Source of the DNA: Lawsonibacter hominis | GTDB taxonomy: Bacteria > Bacillota > Clostridia > Oscillospirales > Oscillospiraceae | DNA length: 64,000 nt | Assembly (NCBI RefSeq): GCF_014287895.1 | Contig: NZ_JACOPP010000009.1 | Span: 1 to 64,000, forward strand | Reading direction: 5' to 3' | Shown here: piece after piece, positions 16,040 to 24,902 of the stretch | Layout of the letters: each line of letters opens with the position of its first letter | Numbering within the stretch: the first letter of the stretch is position 1 | Position numbers and translations under genes: made by a program | Notes under the pieces: generated by a model | Told to the model about the DNA's origin: nothing | The model's database searches: none | The model's input: only the letters and a program-made list of their open reading frames with translations

Positions 16040-18547
16040 ATGCTGACAAGAGAAGAAGAACTGCGCTTTTGCAAAGCGCGCCGGGCAGCCATCGAACTGG
16101 ATTTCCAGAACCTGAATCCGGAGCAGCGCCGCGCCGCGCTGTGTACCGAGGGGCCGCTGCTGCTGCTGGCGGGCGCGGGAAGCGGCAAGACCACGGTGCT
16201 CATCCACCGCATCGCAAACCTGATGAAATACGGCCGCGGGTCGGATTCGGACGAGGTGCCCGCCTGGGTGCAGCGGGCCGACCTGGACGTTCTGGAGCAG
16301 TACGTGCGCGCCCCGCGTCCGGAGCAGAAGCAGGAGCAGGAGCGGCTGTGCCGCCTGGACCCCGCGGTCCCCTGGTCCATCATCGCCATTACCTTTACCA
16401 ACAAGGCGGCCGGAGAACTGAAGGAGCGGCTGGAGCGCCTGCTGGGCCCGCAGGCCAACGACATTTGGGCCAGTACGTTCCACTCGGCCTGTGTGCGCAT
16501 CCTCCGGCGGGACATCGAGCGTCTGGGCTTCCGGAGCGGCTTTACCATCTACGACAGCGCCGACTCCGAGCGTGTGGTGAAGGATATCCTCAAGGAGTTC
16601 GGCCTGGACGACAAGACCTTCCCGCCCAAGTCTGTTCTGGGCTATATCTCCCGCGCCAAGGACGCCATGAAGCTGGGCGCGGACTACCTCCGGGAATGCG
16701 AAAAGAGCGGGGATTTCCGTCTGGTGAAGATCGCCAGGATCTATGCGGAGTACGAACGGCGGCTGCGGGACGCCAACGCCCTGGACTTTGACGATATCAT
16801 TCTCCATACCGTGCGGTTGCTGAAGCAGTTTGACGACGTGCGGGCCTATTATCAGAAAAAGTTCCGCTATGTGCTCATCGATGAATACCAGGACACCAAT
16901 CACCTCCAGTACCAGCTGGCCTCCGCGCTGGCGGGGGGGTATGAGAACATCTGTGTGGTGGGAGACGACGACCAGTCCATCTACCGCTTCCGGGGCGCTA
17001 CCATCGAGAATATCCTCTCCTTCGAACATCAGTACAAGGGGGCGCGGGTCATCCGCCTGGAGCAGAATTACCGCTCCACAAAAAATATCCTGGAGGCGTC
17101 CAACGCCGTCATCCGCAATAACCAGGGCCGGAAGGGAAAGGAGCTGTGGACCGAGCACGGCGCGGGCGATAAGGTGATGTGCTATACCGCCATGAACGAG
17201 CACGACGAGGCCCAGTACGTGGCGGCTCAGATCCTGACAGGCTTCTCCGGCGGGCGGGCGTGGAAGGATCACGCGGTGCTCTACCGGATGAACGCCCAGT
17301 CCAACCAGCTGGAGCAGGCCTTCAAGCGCAACGGGATCCCTTACCGCATCATCGGGGGCATCCGCTTTTTCGACCGGGCGGAGGTCAAGGACATGCTGGC
17401 CTACCTGTGCGTGGTCAATAACCCGGACGACGATCTGCGCCTGGGGCGCATCATCAACAATCCGCCCCGGGGGATCGGCGCCACTACGGTGGAGCGGGCC
17501 CAGACCATCGCACAGCAGGAGGGGCGCTCCCTGTGGCAGGTGGTCAGCCGCCCCGGGGATTATCCCGAACTGCAGAAGGCGGCGGCCAAGCTGGCCCAGT
17601 TTGCCGAGCTGATCGGGGCGCTGCGGCGGCGCTGCGCCGAGCTCCCGCTGCCCGATTTTTACGAAGAACTGGCGGCGCGTACCGGCTACGCGGCGATGCT
17701 GGAGCAGAAGAATACGATAGAGGACCGCACCCGCCTGGAAAACGTCCACGAGGTGCTCTCCTCCATCCAGAATTACCTGGAGAATACCCAGGAGGAACCT
17801 TCCCTGGCGGGCTTTTTGGACGAGATCGCCCTTTACACCGACTTGGACAGCCACGACGCCGGCGAGGACTGCGTGGTGATGATGACCATGCACTCGGCCA
17901 AGGGACTGGAGTTCCCAGTGGTCTTTGTGGTGGGCGTGGAAGAGGGCATCTTCCCCGGTATCCGGGCCATCGGGGAGGCGGAGGAGATGGAGGAGGAGCG
18001 GCGCCTGTGCTACGTGGCCATGACGCGGGCCAAGGAAAAGCTGTACATGACCTGTGCCAGCCAGCGCATGCTCTTCGGGCGCACCAACGCCAACCGGCCT
18101 TCCCGCTTTTTGGGGGAGATCCCGCCGGAATACCTGGAGCGCTCCGGCCGGAGCCTTTACGGCGGGCACAGGGAAGAGGAGCAGGGCGGCGGACAGACCC
18201 CCGAGCGGGAGCAGCGCGCCTTCCAGCGGCCCGCCCGCGTCCGGCGGACCTATGACCGGGGCTATTCGATGGGCAGCCCGTATGGCGGCAGCTCCGGCGG
18301 CGGGGCGGCGGAACGCTCCGCGCCGGACTGGAAGAGCCCGGCGGCGGGTGCGGCCGCGCCGAAGGCGGCCCTGCCCGGGTTTCGGAAAGGGGATACGGTG
18401 TTCCATCGCGCCTTCGGCAAGGGGCTGGTCACCGGCCTGACCCCCATGGGGGGCGACGCCCTCATCGAGATCGCCTTCGACAGCGTGGGCACCAAAAAGC
18501 TCATGCTGAAGTCTGCCGCCCAGTACATGAGCCGGGACGAGGGATAA
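16040..18547 (+). CDS. pcrA: UvrD/PcrA-type superfamily 1 DNA helicase
   Basis: An 835-aa 3'-5' helicase. Walker A AGAGSGKT is at residues 44-51 and ITFTNKAAGELKERL is motif Ia. DEYQDTN is Walker B, VVGDDDQSIYRFRGA is motif III, LEQNYRST is motif IV, and VMMTMHSAKGLEFPVVFVVG with YVAMTRAKEKLYM carries the C-terminal motifs. The tail ends with GDTVFHRAFGKGLVTG ... LMLKSAAQYM, the Tudor-like RNA-polymerase-binding end of PcrA/UvrD. Roles are repair, replication restart and removal of stalled polymerase. An insertion of charged residues lies between the Walker A region and motif Ia. A GAGCCGTCC/GGGCGGCTC hairpin at 15990-16014 precedes the start codon. Confidence 0.92.
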   Translation: MLTREEELRFCKARRAAIELDFQNLNPEQRRAALCTEGPLLLLAGAGSGKTTVLIHRIANLMKYGRGSDSDEVPAWVQRADLDVLEQYVRAPRPEQKQEQERLCRLDPAVPWSIIAITFTNKAAGELKERLERLLGPQANDIWASTFHSACVRILRRDIERLGFRSGFTIYDSADSERVVKDILKEFGLDDKTFPPKSVLGYISRAKDAMKLGADYLRECEKSGDFRLVKIARIYAEYERRLRDANALDFDDIILHTVRLLKQFDDVRAYYQKKFRYVLIDEYQDTNHLQYQLASALAGGYENICVVGDDDQSIYRFRGATIENILSFEHQYKGARVIRLEQNYRSTKNILEASNAVIRNNQGRKGKELWTEHGAGDKVMCYTAMNEHDEAQYVAAQILTGFSGGRAWKDHAVLYRMNAQSNQLEQAFKRNGIPYRIIGGIRFFDRAEVKDMLAYLCVVNNPDDDLRLGRIINNPPRGIGATTVERAQTIAQQEGRSLWQVVSRPGDYPELQKAAAKLAQFAELIGALRRRCAELPLPDFYEELAARTGYAAMLEQKNTIEDRTRLENVHEVLSSIQNYLENTQEEPSLAGFLDEIALYTDLDSHDAGEDCVVMMTMHSAKGLEFPVVFVVGVEEGIFPGIRAIGEAEEMEEERRLCYVAMTRAKEKLYMTCASQRMLFGRTNANRPSRFLGEIPPEYLERSGRSLYGGHREEEQGGGQTPEREQRAFQRPARVRRTYDRGYSMGSPYGGSSGGGAAERSAPDWKSPAAGAAAPKAALPGFRKGDTVFHRAFGKGLVTGLTPMGGDALIEIAFDSVGTKKLMLKSAAQYMSRDEG

Positions 18548-18566
18548 CGCCCCGGCAGGGGAGAAC

Positions 18567-19196
18567 TCACCCGAGCAACTCGGTAAAGCTTTTGAGATAC
18601 CCGTCGCAGCTGCGCCGCAGCTGCTGTTCGTAGGACGCGTAAAAGGGGTCGTATACCGCTACCACGGTCAGGCCCGCGGCCTTCGCGGCGGCGCAGGCGG
18701 CGGGGGAGTCTTCGTAGAGGGTGCACTCGGACGCCTGGACCCCCAGCCGCTCCAGAGCCATACGGAATGCCCGGGGGTCCCGTTTTTCCACCCCAAGCTC
18801 CTCCACATAGACCACCGCGCGGAAGTATCCGGTCAATCCATGCCGCTCCAGGGCGGCTTGACAGAAGCGCGGAACGCAGGCGGTGACCAGGGCCATGTCC
18901 TCGCCGCGTCCGGCGCAACGCTCCAAAAATCCCGCAGCGCCGGGCTTCATGGGGATCTGGTGGGCGTAGGCCTGCCAGCCAAGCTCCAGCCATTCCGCCA
19001 TGATGGCCTGGGGGGTCAGGTCCAGATGATAGAAATCCTTCGTGATCTGCGCGGCGATGGGGAAAATTGAGTGGCCCATCTGCTCACTGTATTCCCGGGT
19101 GGGAGAGAGCCCGCGGCGGGCGAGGAAGGCCCGGTCGATCTCTTCCCATACGCCGTTGGAATCCACCAGGGTGCCGTCAAAATCAAATAAACGCAT
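18567..19196 (-). CDS. HAD-superfamily hydrolase (phosphatase/phosphomutase-like)
   Basis: A 209-aa protein with HAD motif I FDFDGTLVDSNG at the N terminus (nucleophile Asp and acid Asp), motif II Thr in LVTACVP, motif III Lys in VEKRDP and motif IV YEDSPAACAAAKAAG. A helical cap sits between motifs I and II (subclass I), as in phosphoglycolate phosphatase and beta-phosphoglucomutase relatives. The exact substrate cannot be assigned. It is convergent with pcrA and shares the strand with the glycosylase gene 18 bases upstream. Confidence 0.8.
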   Translation of the reverse strand: MRLFDFDGTLVDSNGVWEEIDRAFLARRGLSPTREYSEQMGHSIFPIAAQITKDFYHLDLTPQAIMAEWLELGWQAYAHQIPMKPGAAGFLERCAGRGEDMALVTACVPRFCQAALERHGLTGYFRAVVYVEELGVEKRDPRAFRMALERLGVQASECTLYEDSPAACAAAKAAGLTVVAVYDPFYASYEQQLRRSCDGYLKSFTELLG

Positions 19197-19214
19197 AGCC
19201 GCCTCCTGTATGGC

Positions 19215-19799
19215 TCAGATCCAAAAGCGCCAGGGGAACTCCACCGCCTCCTGGGCGTAGTCGATCCCGATGCGCGGTCCCGTATGGCAATCAGGCGCCG
19301 GTTCGCCGGCGTCCCAGAGGAACAGCTCGTCGCCGGTCAGGTCCAGCCCGTTCTGCGCCCGGGTGAGCCCCAGCGCCTGGCAGACTTTTCCCGGACCGTT
19401 GAGAAACTGCCTGCGCTGATAGGCGTTCAGTTCGTCCTGGGGCTTGCCGTACCGCATCCGGGCCAGGGCGTCTCCGTCCCCTGCGCACTCCAGGCCCCGC
19501 AGCAGCACCGCGCAGGGCTCCCCCTCGGGCTCGGTGACGAAGTTGAGACAGTGGTACATGCCGTAGATCAAATAGAGATAGGCGGTGCCCGGCTGGGCGA
19601 ACAGAGTCTCGGTGCGCCGGGTGCGCTTGTAGCCGTAGGCATGGCAGGCTTTGTCGATGCGGCCCACGTAAGCCTCGGTCTCCACGATGCGGCCGCAGAG
19701 GACCATCCCGTCCAGCCGCCGTACCAGATACTTGCCCAAAAGGTCACGGGCCACGTCCAGCGTGTCCCGATTATAAAATTCCCGCGTCAATTTTGGCAA
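19215..19799 (-). CDS. 3-methyladenine DNA glycosylase (MPG/AAG family)
   Basis: This enzyme removes alkylated or deaminated purines from DNA. The 194-aa protein contains KLTREFYNRDTLDVARDLLG, the catalytic ETEAYVG with its Glu, YKRTRRTETLFAQPGTAYLY, YGMYHCLNFVTEPEG and FLNGPGKVCQALG, all typical of the MPG family. A TTG start at 19799 is chosen because AGGAGG lies eight bases upstream. A GTG eight bases further up would overlap the Shine-Dalgarno sequence itself. Family length (about 190-205 aa) agrees. It is divergent from the EamA gene across an 80-base spacer holding CTGTCG/CGACAG. Confidence 0.88.
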   Translation of the reverse strand: MPKLTREFYNRDTLDVARDLLGKYLVRRLDGMVLCGRIVETEAYVGRIDKACHAYGYKRTRRTETLFAQPGTAYLYLIYGMYHCLNFVTEPEGEPCAVLLRGLECAGDGDALARMRYGKPQDELNAYQRRQFLNGPGKVCQALGLTRAQNGLDLTGDELFLWDAGEPAPDCHTGPRIGIDYAQEAVEFPWRFWI

Positions 19800-19878
19800 T
19801 GCAGCCACCTCCTGTGAAACCTGTCGTAATGCGTGCGACAGTATCGTAACACAACTGCGGTAAAGGAGACAAGAAGCG

Positions 19879-20781
19879 ATGAACGAATCCGTACTGAAAA
19901 AACTGGCAAAGCCCATGCTGATCCTGGCTCCGATCATTTGGGGCAGCTCCTTTGTGGTGATGAAGCACTCTCTGGACAGCTTCACCCCCTTCTATCTGCT
20001 GGCCTTCCGCTTTACCGCCGCGGCCATCGTGCTGGGCCTGGTATTCTGGAAATCCTGGAAGGTCATGGACCGGCAGTATTTCAAGGCGGGCGCCATTATC
20101 GGCACGTTCCTGTTTCTGGCCTATGCCTTTCAGACGTTTGGACTGGACCGCACCACTTCCGGCAAAAACGCCTTCCTTACCGCGGTATACTGCGTGATCG
20201 TACCCTTCCTGTACTGGCTCATTGCCCGCAAGCGGCCGGACAGATACAATATCCTGGCGGCGGTGGTGTGCATCGTTGGGATCGGGCTGGTCTCCCTCTC
20301 CAATGACGGCGGCGCCCTGAGCATCAACCTGGGGGACGTGCTTACCCTGATCGGCGGCTTCTTCTTCGCGGCCCATATCGTAGCGGTGAACAAATACGCG
20401 GAGGGCCGGGACATTTTTCTCATCACCACCCTCCAGTTCGCCTTTTTCGGCGCCTGGAGCTGGGTGGGGGCTCTGGCCGTTCGGGAGCCATTCCCCGCGG
20501 CGGTCTCCGGCGGCGCCCTGTTCGGTATGTTCTACCTGGTGATCTTCTCCTCCTGCGGGGCCCTTCTGTTCCAGAACATCGGGCAGAAGTACACCGCGCC
20601 CGCCACCGCGGCCGTGCTTTTGTCCCTGGAAGCGCCCTTCGGCGTACTGTGCTCCATCCTGGTGGGGGAGGAAGCGCTGAACGCCCTGATGGTGCTGGGC
20701 TTCGTGCTGATCTTTTTCGCCGTCATCTGCTCGGAGACGAAATTCGCCTTCCTGCGCAAAAAAAGGGTTGACAAAGTCTGA
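19879..20781 (+). CDS. EamA/DMT-family transporter
   Basis: A 300-aa inner-membrane protein with ten predicted helices in two EamA repeats. The first repeat has ILAPIIWGSSFVVMKHSLDS and FRFTAAAIVLG. The second has VLTLIGGFFFAAHIVAVNKY and TAAVLLSLEAPFGVLCSILV. DMT transporters of this type export amino acids or metabolites; the substrate is unknown. ATG 19879 follows AAAGGAG. Its final codons overlap the promoter of the Trp T-box leader. Confidence 0.85.
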   Translation: MNESVLKKLAKPMLILAPIIWGSSFVVMKHSLDSFTPFYLLAFRFTAAAIVLGLVFWKSWKVMDRQYFKAGAIIGTFLFLAYAFQTFGLDRTTSGKNAFLTAVYCVIVPFLYWLIARKRPDRYNILAAVVCIVGIGLVSLSNDGGALSINLGDVLTLIGGFFFAAHIVAVNKYAEGRDIFLITTLQFAFFGAWSWVGALAVREPFPAAVSGGALFGMFYLVIFSSCGALLFQNIGQKYTAPATAAVLLSLEAPFGVLCSILVGEEALNALMVLGFVLIFFAVICSETKFAFLRKKRVDKV

Positions 20782-20796
20782 ACAGGTGCGTATAAT
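20768..20796 (+). promoter_or_regulatory. Consensus promoter of the Trp T-box operon
   Basis: TTGACA (20768-20773) and TATAAT (20791-20796) with exactly 17 bases between them are a perfect sigma-A promoter. It starts inside the end of the EamA gene. Confidence 0.9.
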
Positions 20797-20809
20797 GCGT
20801 TATAACAAT

Positions 20810-21085
20810 TGAACCACGCAAACCTGTGAGGAAGAGAAGTAACCGGCGATTCCGATGCAAAGAGAGCCCCGGAGGGTGAGATCGGGGCCTGAGGAGACCG
20901 GCGAATGGACTTCTGAGGGCGGCTTGAACGGGCGACCAAGTAGATGCCGACGGGATCCCACCCGTTACCCATCGGGCACGCATGATGGTGCGTGAAGCGA
21001 GCGGACGTTTTTAACGTCAATTTGGGTGGTATCGCAGGAGCGTTCAAACGCTTTTGTCCCAGCAATGGGGCAAAAGCGTTTTTTT
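20810..21085 (+). promoter_or_regulatory. T-box riboswitch with tryptophan specifier (UGG)
   Basis: Stem I has AGAAGTAA opposite the specifier loop GAA-TGG-ACTTCT, so the specifier codon is UGG at 20906-20908 (Trp). Stem III is GACGT/ACGTC. The T-box sequence TTTGGGTGGTATCGCAGG is at 21021-21038, with TATCGC where TACCGC is usual. A strong terminator follows: 14 bp from 21047-21060 to 21067-21080, then seven T. Uncharged tRNA-Trp would favour antitermination and expression of the ABC transporter downstream. Confidence 0.9.
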
Positions 21086-21163
21086 GCGCTTCAGCCCCGG
21101 CACCCCCGGCAAGGGGCCGGCTCCATCTGCCGCCTGGATTTTACTTTATTGGAGGAAACGAAC

Positions 21164-22252
21164 ATGAAACTGCACACTGGAACCAAACTCGTCTCCCTGG
21201 CCGCCGCTGCGGCCCTGACCCTGTCTCTGGCCGCCTGTTCCGGCCCCGCCGCCTCTCCCACGCCCGCCGGAGGCGATACTCCCCCCACCGGAGAGCCCGC
21301 CGCCGTCTACAAGGTGGGCATCTGCAACTACGTGGACGACGCCTCCCTGAACCAGATCGTGGAGAACATCCGGGACCGGCTGGCCGCTATCGGAGAAGAG
21401 AAGGGCGTGCGCTTTGAGGTCTCCTATGACAACTGCAACGCCGACTCCAACGTAATGAACCAGATCATTGCCAACTTCATTGCCGACGATGTGGACCTGA
21501 TGGTGGGCGTGGCCACCCCGGTGGCCATGGCCATGCAGGCCGCGACCGAGGATAACCGGATCCCCGTGGTCTTCTCCGCCGTGTCCGACCCGGTGAGCGC
21601 CGGCGTCGTGGAGAGCCTGGAGGCCCCCGGCGCCAACCTGACCGGCACCTCTGATTACCTGGATACAAACTCCATCATGAATCTGATCCTGGCCGCCGAC
21701 CCCGAGGCATCCAAGATCGGCCTGCTGTACGACCAGGGCCAGGATTCCTCCGCCACGCCCATCGCCCACGCCAAGGAGTTCCTGGAGGCCAATCATATCG
21801 ATTACGTGGAGCGTACCGGCACGACCACCGACGAGGTGATGCTGGCCGCCCAGGCCCTGGTGGCCGACGGGGTGGACGCCGTTTTTACACCCACCGACAA
21901 TACCATTATGACCGCCGAGCTGTCCATCTATGAGACCTTTATCGAAGCGGGGATCCCCCATTATACCGGCGCCGACTCCTTTGCCCTGAACGGAGCGTTC
22001 CTGGGCTATGGTGTGGACTATGCCAATCTGGGCGTGGAGACCGCTAATATGGCCGCCGGCATCCTGCTGGACGGCAGCGACCCGGCTTCCACCCCGGTCA
22101 TGACCTTCGATAACGGCACCGCGACCGTCAATACCGATACCTGCGCGGCGCTGGGGCTGGATTTCGATGCCGTAGAGGCTGCCTTCGCGCCTCTGTGCAC
22201 CAAGGTCGCCACCATCACCACGGCCGAGAGCTTCGGCGAACTGGCCCAATAA
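21164..22252 (+). CDS. trpX: ABC transporter substrate-binding lipoprotein (TrpX-like)
   Basis: A 362-aa lipoprotein. A signal peptide ends with lipobox LAAC near residue 24, and a Pro/Thr-rich linker follows. The body (VGICNYVDDASLNQIVENIR, IANFIADDVDLMVGVATPVA, VFSAVSDPVSAGVV) is of the periplasmic-binding-protein family used by TrpXYP transporters. The Trp-type T-box upstream supports tryptophan (or a related aromatic compound) as substrate. GGAGGAAACGAAC precedes ATG 21164. Permease and ATPase genes follow. Confidence 0.85.
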   Translation: MKLHTGTKLVSLAAAAALTLSLAACSGPAASPTPAGGDTPPTGEPAAVYKVGICNYVDDASLNQIVENIRDRLAAIGEEKGVRFEVSYDNCNADSNVMNQIIANFIADDVDLMVGVATPVAMAMQAATEDNRIPVVFSAVSDPVSAGVVESLEAPGANLTGTSDYLDTNSIMNLILAADPEASKIGLLYDQGQDSSATPIAHAKEFLEANHIDYVERTGTTTDEVMLAAQALVADGVDAVFTPTDNTIMTAELSIYETFIEAGIPHYTGADSFALNGAFLGYGVDYANLGVETANMAAGILLDGSDPASTPVMTFDNGTATVNTDTCAALGLDFDAVEAAFAPLCTKVATITTAESFGELAQ

Positions 22253-22515
22253 TCCGGCTTGTCGAAAAACCCTCCCGCAGGAGCGCCCGGCAGAAGTATG
22301 CCCTCCTCCCCGCGCTGCGCGCCGGAAATGACGCTTCTCGTGAACGGTATGCCGGCCATTTCGCAAGAGCGCAGGGGGAAGCGTTCGTGCAGCCTTCCGG
22401 AAGAAGCGGCGCAGCGCTTTTCCACCGTCTCAATCATCATCCCGATTCCATACGCAGACACCGGGGGATCGCGTGAAGCGGTCCCCGCGGCGTGTCTTAA
22501 GGAGGCTTGTCCGAT
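22253..22515. other. Spacer within the transporter operon
   Basis: 263 bases between the binding-protein gene and the permease gene. I see no gene or obvious terminator; only weak inverted repeats. Its length is unusual for an operon and could hold an RNA processing site. Confidence 0.35.
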
Positions 22516-23454
22516 ATGGACCTGACGACCGTCCTCTCCCTGGGCCAGACCGCCCTGGAGCTTGGGCTGATCTGCTCGCTGACCGTACTGGCGCTGTTTT
22601 TGAGCTATTCCATGCTCAATGTGTGCGACCTGTCCACCGACGGGTGTTTTACCCTGGGGGCTGCGGTCGGGGCCGCGGTGGCCCTCTCCGGTCACCCCTT
22701 CCTGGCGCTGGCCGCGGCCATGGCGGCGGGGGTGTGCTCCGGCTTCATTACCGCTCTGCTCCAGACCCGGCTGGGGGTGGACAGCCTGTTGGCCGGCATC
22801 ATCGTCAATACCGCGCTCTATTCCATCAATATCGCGGTCATGAGCGGCGCCTCCCTGCTGAACATGAACAAGGCGGAGACGGTCTTCACCCTGGTCAAAG
22901 ATCGGCTGGAGGGCACCCCCCTGGCGGGGCAGTATAAGCTTGTGGTGGCCCTGGCCGCAGTGGCGCTGGCGCTGGCGGTGCTGACGCTGTTCCTGAATAC
23001 GAAGCTGGGGCTTGCCATCCGGGCCACCGGCAACAACCCGGACATGGTGCGGGCCTCCTCCATCAATCCCATCTTCACCACTACCGTGGGCCTGTGCGTG
23101 GCAAACGCCTTTACCGGCCTGTCCGGCTGCCTGCTGGCCCAGTCTCAGAAGTCGGCGGAGATCAACATCGGCACGGGTATGGTGACCATTGCCCTGGCCT
23201 CCCTGCTCATCGGCCGCACCATCCTGGGCAGGGGGAGCATCCTCAGCCGGGCCGTGGGGGTGGTGCTGGGCTCCTTCCTGTTCCGGCTGGTATACACCGT
23301 GGCCCTGCGCTTCAACATGCCGGCCTTCATGCTCAAGCTGGTGTCCTCGGTCATCGTGGTGCTGGCCATCTCCGGGCCCTATCTGAAGCGCCGATGGCCC
23401 ATGATCCGCCGCCGCCTGTCCCACCGCAGCGGCACGGCGAAGGGAGGGCGGTAA
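22516..23454 (+). CDS. trpY: ABC transporter permease (TrpY-like)
   Basis: A 312-aa membrane protein with eight to nine hydrophobic helices, in the branched-chain/sugar-type permease superfamily. Family-like segments are LSYSMLNVCDLSTDGCFTLG near the N terminus, LAGIIVNTALYSINIAVMSG, and the cytoplasmic coupling loop LAIRATGNNPDMVRASSIN. ATG 22516 is chosen over TTG 22507 because GGAGG at 22501-22505 is then properly spaced. It lies between the binding protein and ATPase genes under the Trp T-box. Confidence 0.87.
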   Translation: MDLTTVLSLGQTALELGLICSLTVLALFLSYSMLNVCDLSTDGCFTLGAAVGAAVALSGHPFLALAAAMAAGVCSGFITALLQTRLGVDSLLAGIIVNTALYSINIAVMSGASLLNMNKAETVFTLVKDRLEGTPLAGQYKLVVALAAVALALAVLTLFLNTKLGLAIRATGNNPDMVRASSINPIFTTTVGLCVANAFTGLSGCLLAQSQKSAEINIGTGMVTIALASLLIGRTILGRGSILSRAVGVVLGSFLFRLVYTVALRFNMPAFMLKLVSSVIVVLAISGPYLKRRWPMIRRRLSHRSGTAKGGR

Positions 23455-23457
23455 GCC

Positions 23458-24246
23458 ATGCTGACCATTTCCAACATCTCAAAGACCTTTAACCCAGGCA
23501 CTGTCAACGAAAAGCAGGCGCTGACCGGGCTGTCCCTCCACCTGGAGCGGGGGGATTTCGTCACCATCATCGGCTCCAACGGCGCGGGCAAGTCCACGCT
23601 GTTCAACGCAATCTCAGGCAGCTTCCTCACCGACTCCGGCTCCATTCTGCTTGCCGGGCGGGACATTACCTTCCAGCCGGAGTATCGGCGGGCCAAGCGC
23701 ATCGGCCGCCTGTTCCAGGACCCTCTGCGGGGCACCGCCCCCGGTATGACCATCGAAGAGAACCTGGCCCTGGCTGCGGGAAGCGGCGGCTGGTTTTCCC
23801 GGGTGAGCCGGGCGGAAAAGACCCGCTTCCGGGACCGGCTGGCCCTGCTGGACATGGGCCTGGAGGACCGGATGCGCCAGCCGGTTGGCCTGCTCTCCGG
23901 CGGACAGCGGCAGGCGCTGACCCTGCTGATGGCCACCATGGTGCCCCCCAAGCTGCTGCTGCTGGACGAACACACCGCCGCCCTGGACCCCGGCGCGGCG
24001 GAAAAGGTACTGGGGCTTACCCGGGACATCGTGGCCGAGCATAAGCTGACCACCATGATGATCACCCACAATATGCAGCAGGCCCTGTCCCTGGGCAACC
24101 GCACTCTGATGATGGATTCCGGCCGCATCGTGCTGGATGTGTCCGGCGAAGAGCGCTCGGGCCTCACCGTCAGCGGCCTGCTGGAGCGCTTCAAGGCGGG
24201 CGTGGGGAAGGGACTGGACAACGACCGCATCCTGCTGTCCGGCTGA
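23458..24246 (+). CDS. ABC transporter ATP-binding protein (TrpP-like)
   Basis: A 262-aa ATPase with Walker A GSNGAGKST, Q-loop RLFQDPLRG, signature LLSGGQRQALTLLMA, Walker B LLLLDEHTAALDP and switch His in MITHNMQQ. In these amino-acid transporters Walker B reads DEHTAALDP rather than DEPTSALDP, as seen here. It starts 3 bases after the permease stop and completes the transporter. Confidence 0.88.
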   Translation: MLTISNISKTFNPGTVNEKQALTGLSLHLERGDFVTIIGSNGAGKSTLFNAISGSFLTDSGSILLAGRDITFQPEYRRAKRIGRLFQDPLRGTAPGMTIEENLALAAGSGGWFSRVSRAEKTRFRDRLALLDMGLEDRMRQPVGLLSGGQRQALTLLMATMVPPKLLLLDEHTAALDPGAAEKVLGLTRDIVAEHKLTTMMITHNMQQALSLGNRTLMMDSGRIVLDVSGEERSGLTVSGLLERFKAGVGKGLDNDRILLSG

Positions 24247-24247
24247 C

Positions 24248-24284
24248 GCGCACCGGCAGGCCGCCCAGCGGCCTGCCGGTGCGC
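24248..24284 (+). terminator. Hairpin after the Trp transporter operon
   Basis: GCGCACCGGCAGGCC and GGCCTGCCGGTGCGC are a perfect 15-bp stem around GCCCAGC. No T-run follows, so it may stabilise the 3' end or terminate weakly. Confidence 0.6.
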
Positions 24285-24621
24285 GCTGTGTCTGTTCGAA
24301 GAACCATTGGAGCTTCATGGCCTTTCCGCCGGGGCCCGGCCGGACGGGCAGGGATCCGGCGTATTTGCAGCCCCTTTCCGCATGGGCGCGGCTGATCGCC
24401 GCGTGCCCCGCCAGCTCTGCGGCGGCGGCCTTCGCCGGCGTATCCAGGGTGTAATGGCGCCGCAGCCGCTTCAGGTTTCGGGCCAGAATACGGCGCAAAG
24501 GAATACCCCCTTTTGGATAGGATACGGCCGGGAGAGCGCCCGGTCAGCCAACCGGAACGGGTATCCCGCGTTAGATCTGGTTACAGCTGATCACGGCGCG
24601 CCCGGCTTTTCAAGGCGGCGC
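24285..24621. other. Intergenic stretch without a recognised gene
   Basis: Between the two T-box operons. A minus-strand frame from TTG 24498 has a fair ribosome-binding-like AGGGGG. It runs into the terminator hairpin and beyond into the antisense of the ATPase gene, and matches no family I know. I do not call it. Confidence 0.35.
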
Positions 24622-24650
24622 TTGACACCATCGCACCCGCGTGATAATAT
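24622..24650 (+). promoter_or_regulatory. Promoter of the Cys T-box operon
   Basis: TTGACA (24622-24627) and TAATAT (24645-24650) are 17 bases apart, just before the leader. Confidence 0.8.
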
Positions 24651-24659
24651 ACTAAAGCA

Positions 24660-24879
24660 TAGGAAACGACCGCGAGGAACGGAAAGAGTAACCCGGCAAA
24701 GACCCGCCAGAGAGGGAGCGTCACCGGCTGAGAGCGCGCCCAGGGAGGAACCGGGCCAAGTGCGTCCGGGAGCGGTGGGAGTATCCCCGGTTGGCCCCGT
24801 TAACGGCTTTCAAGTGAGAAATGAGAGTGGAACCGCGATTTTGTCGCCTCTTATGCCTGCGGGCATAAGAGGCGTTTTT
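24660..24879 (+). promoter_or_regulatory. T-box riboswitch with cysteine specifier (UGC)
   Basis: Stem I has CGGA and GAGTAA on its 5' side, and CCAAG-TGC-G-TCCG on its 3' side, so the specifier is UGC at 24761-24763. The T-box GAGTGGAACCGCG is at 24824-24836. Its variable TGGA base would pair with U73, the discriminator of tRNA-Cys, which supports the assignment. The terminator stem (24845-24857 with 24862-24874, 13 bp) is followed by TTTTT. Confidence 0.9.
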
Positions 24880-24902
24880 CGTTTTGCGGACAGGGGGGCG
24901 CC

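Noticed and set aside
24298..24498. Minus-strand frame starting at TTG 24498
   Set aside because: It has a weak ribosome-binding-like site but runs through a terminator hairpin into antisense of the ATPase gene, and resembles no family.
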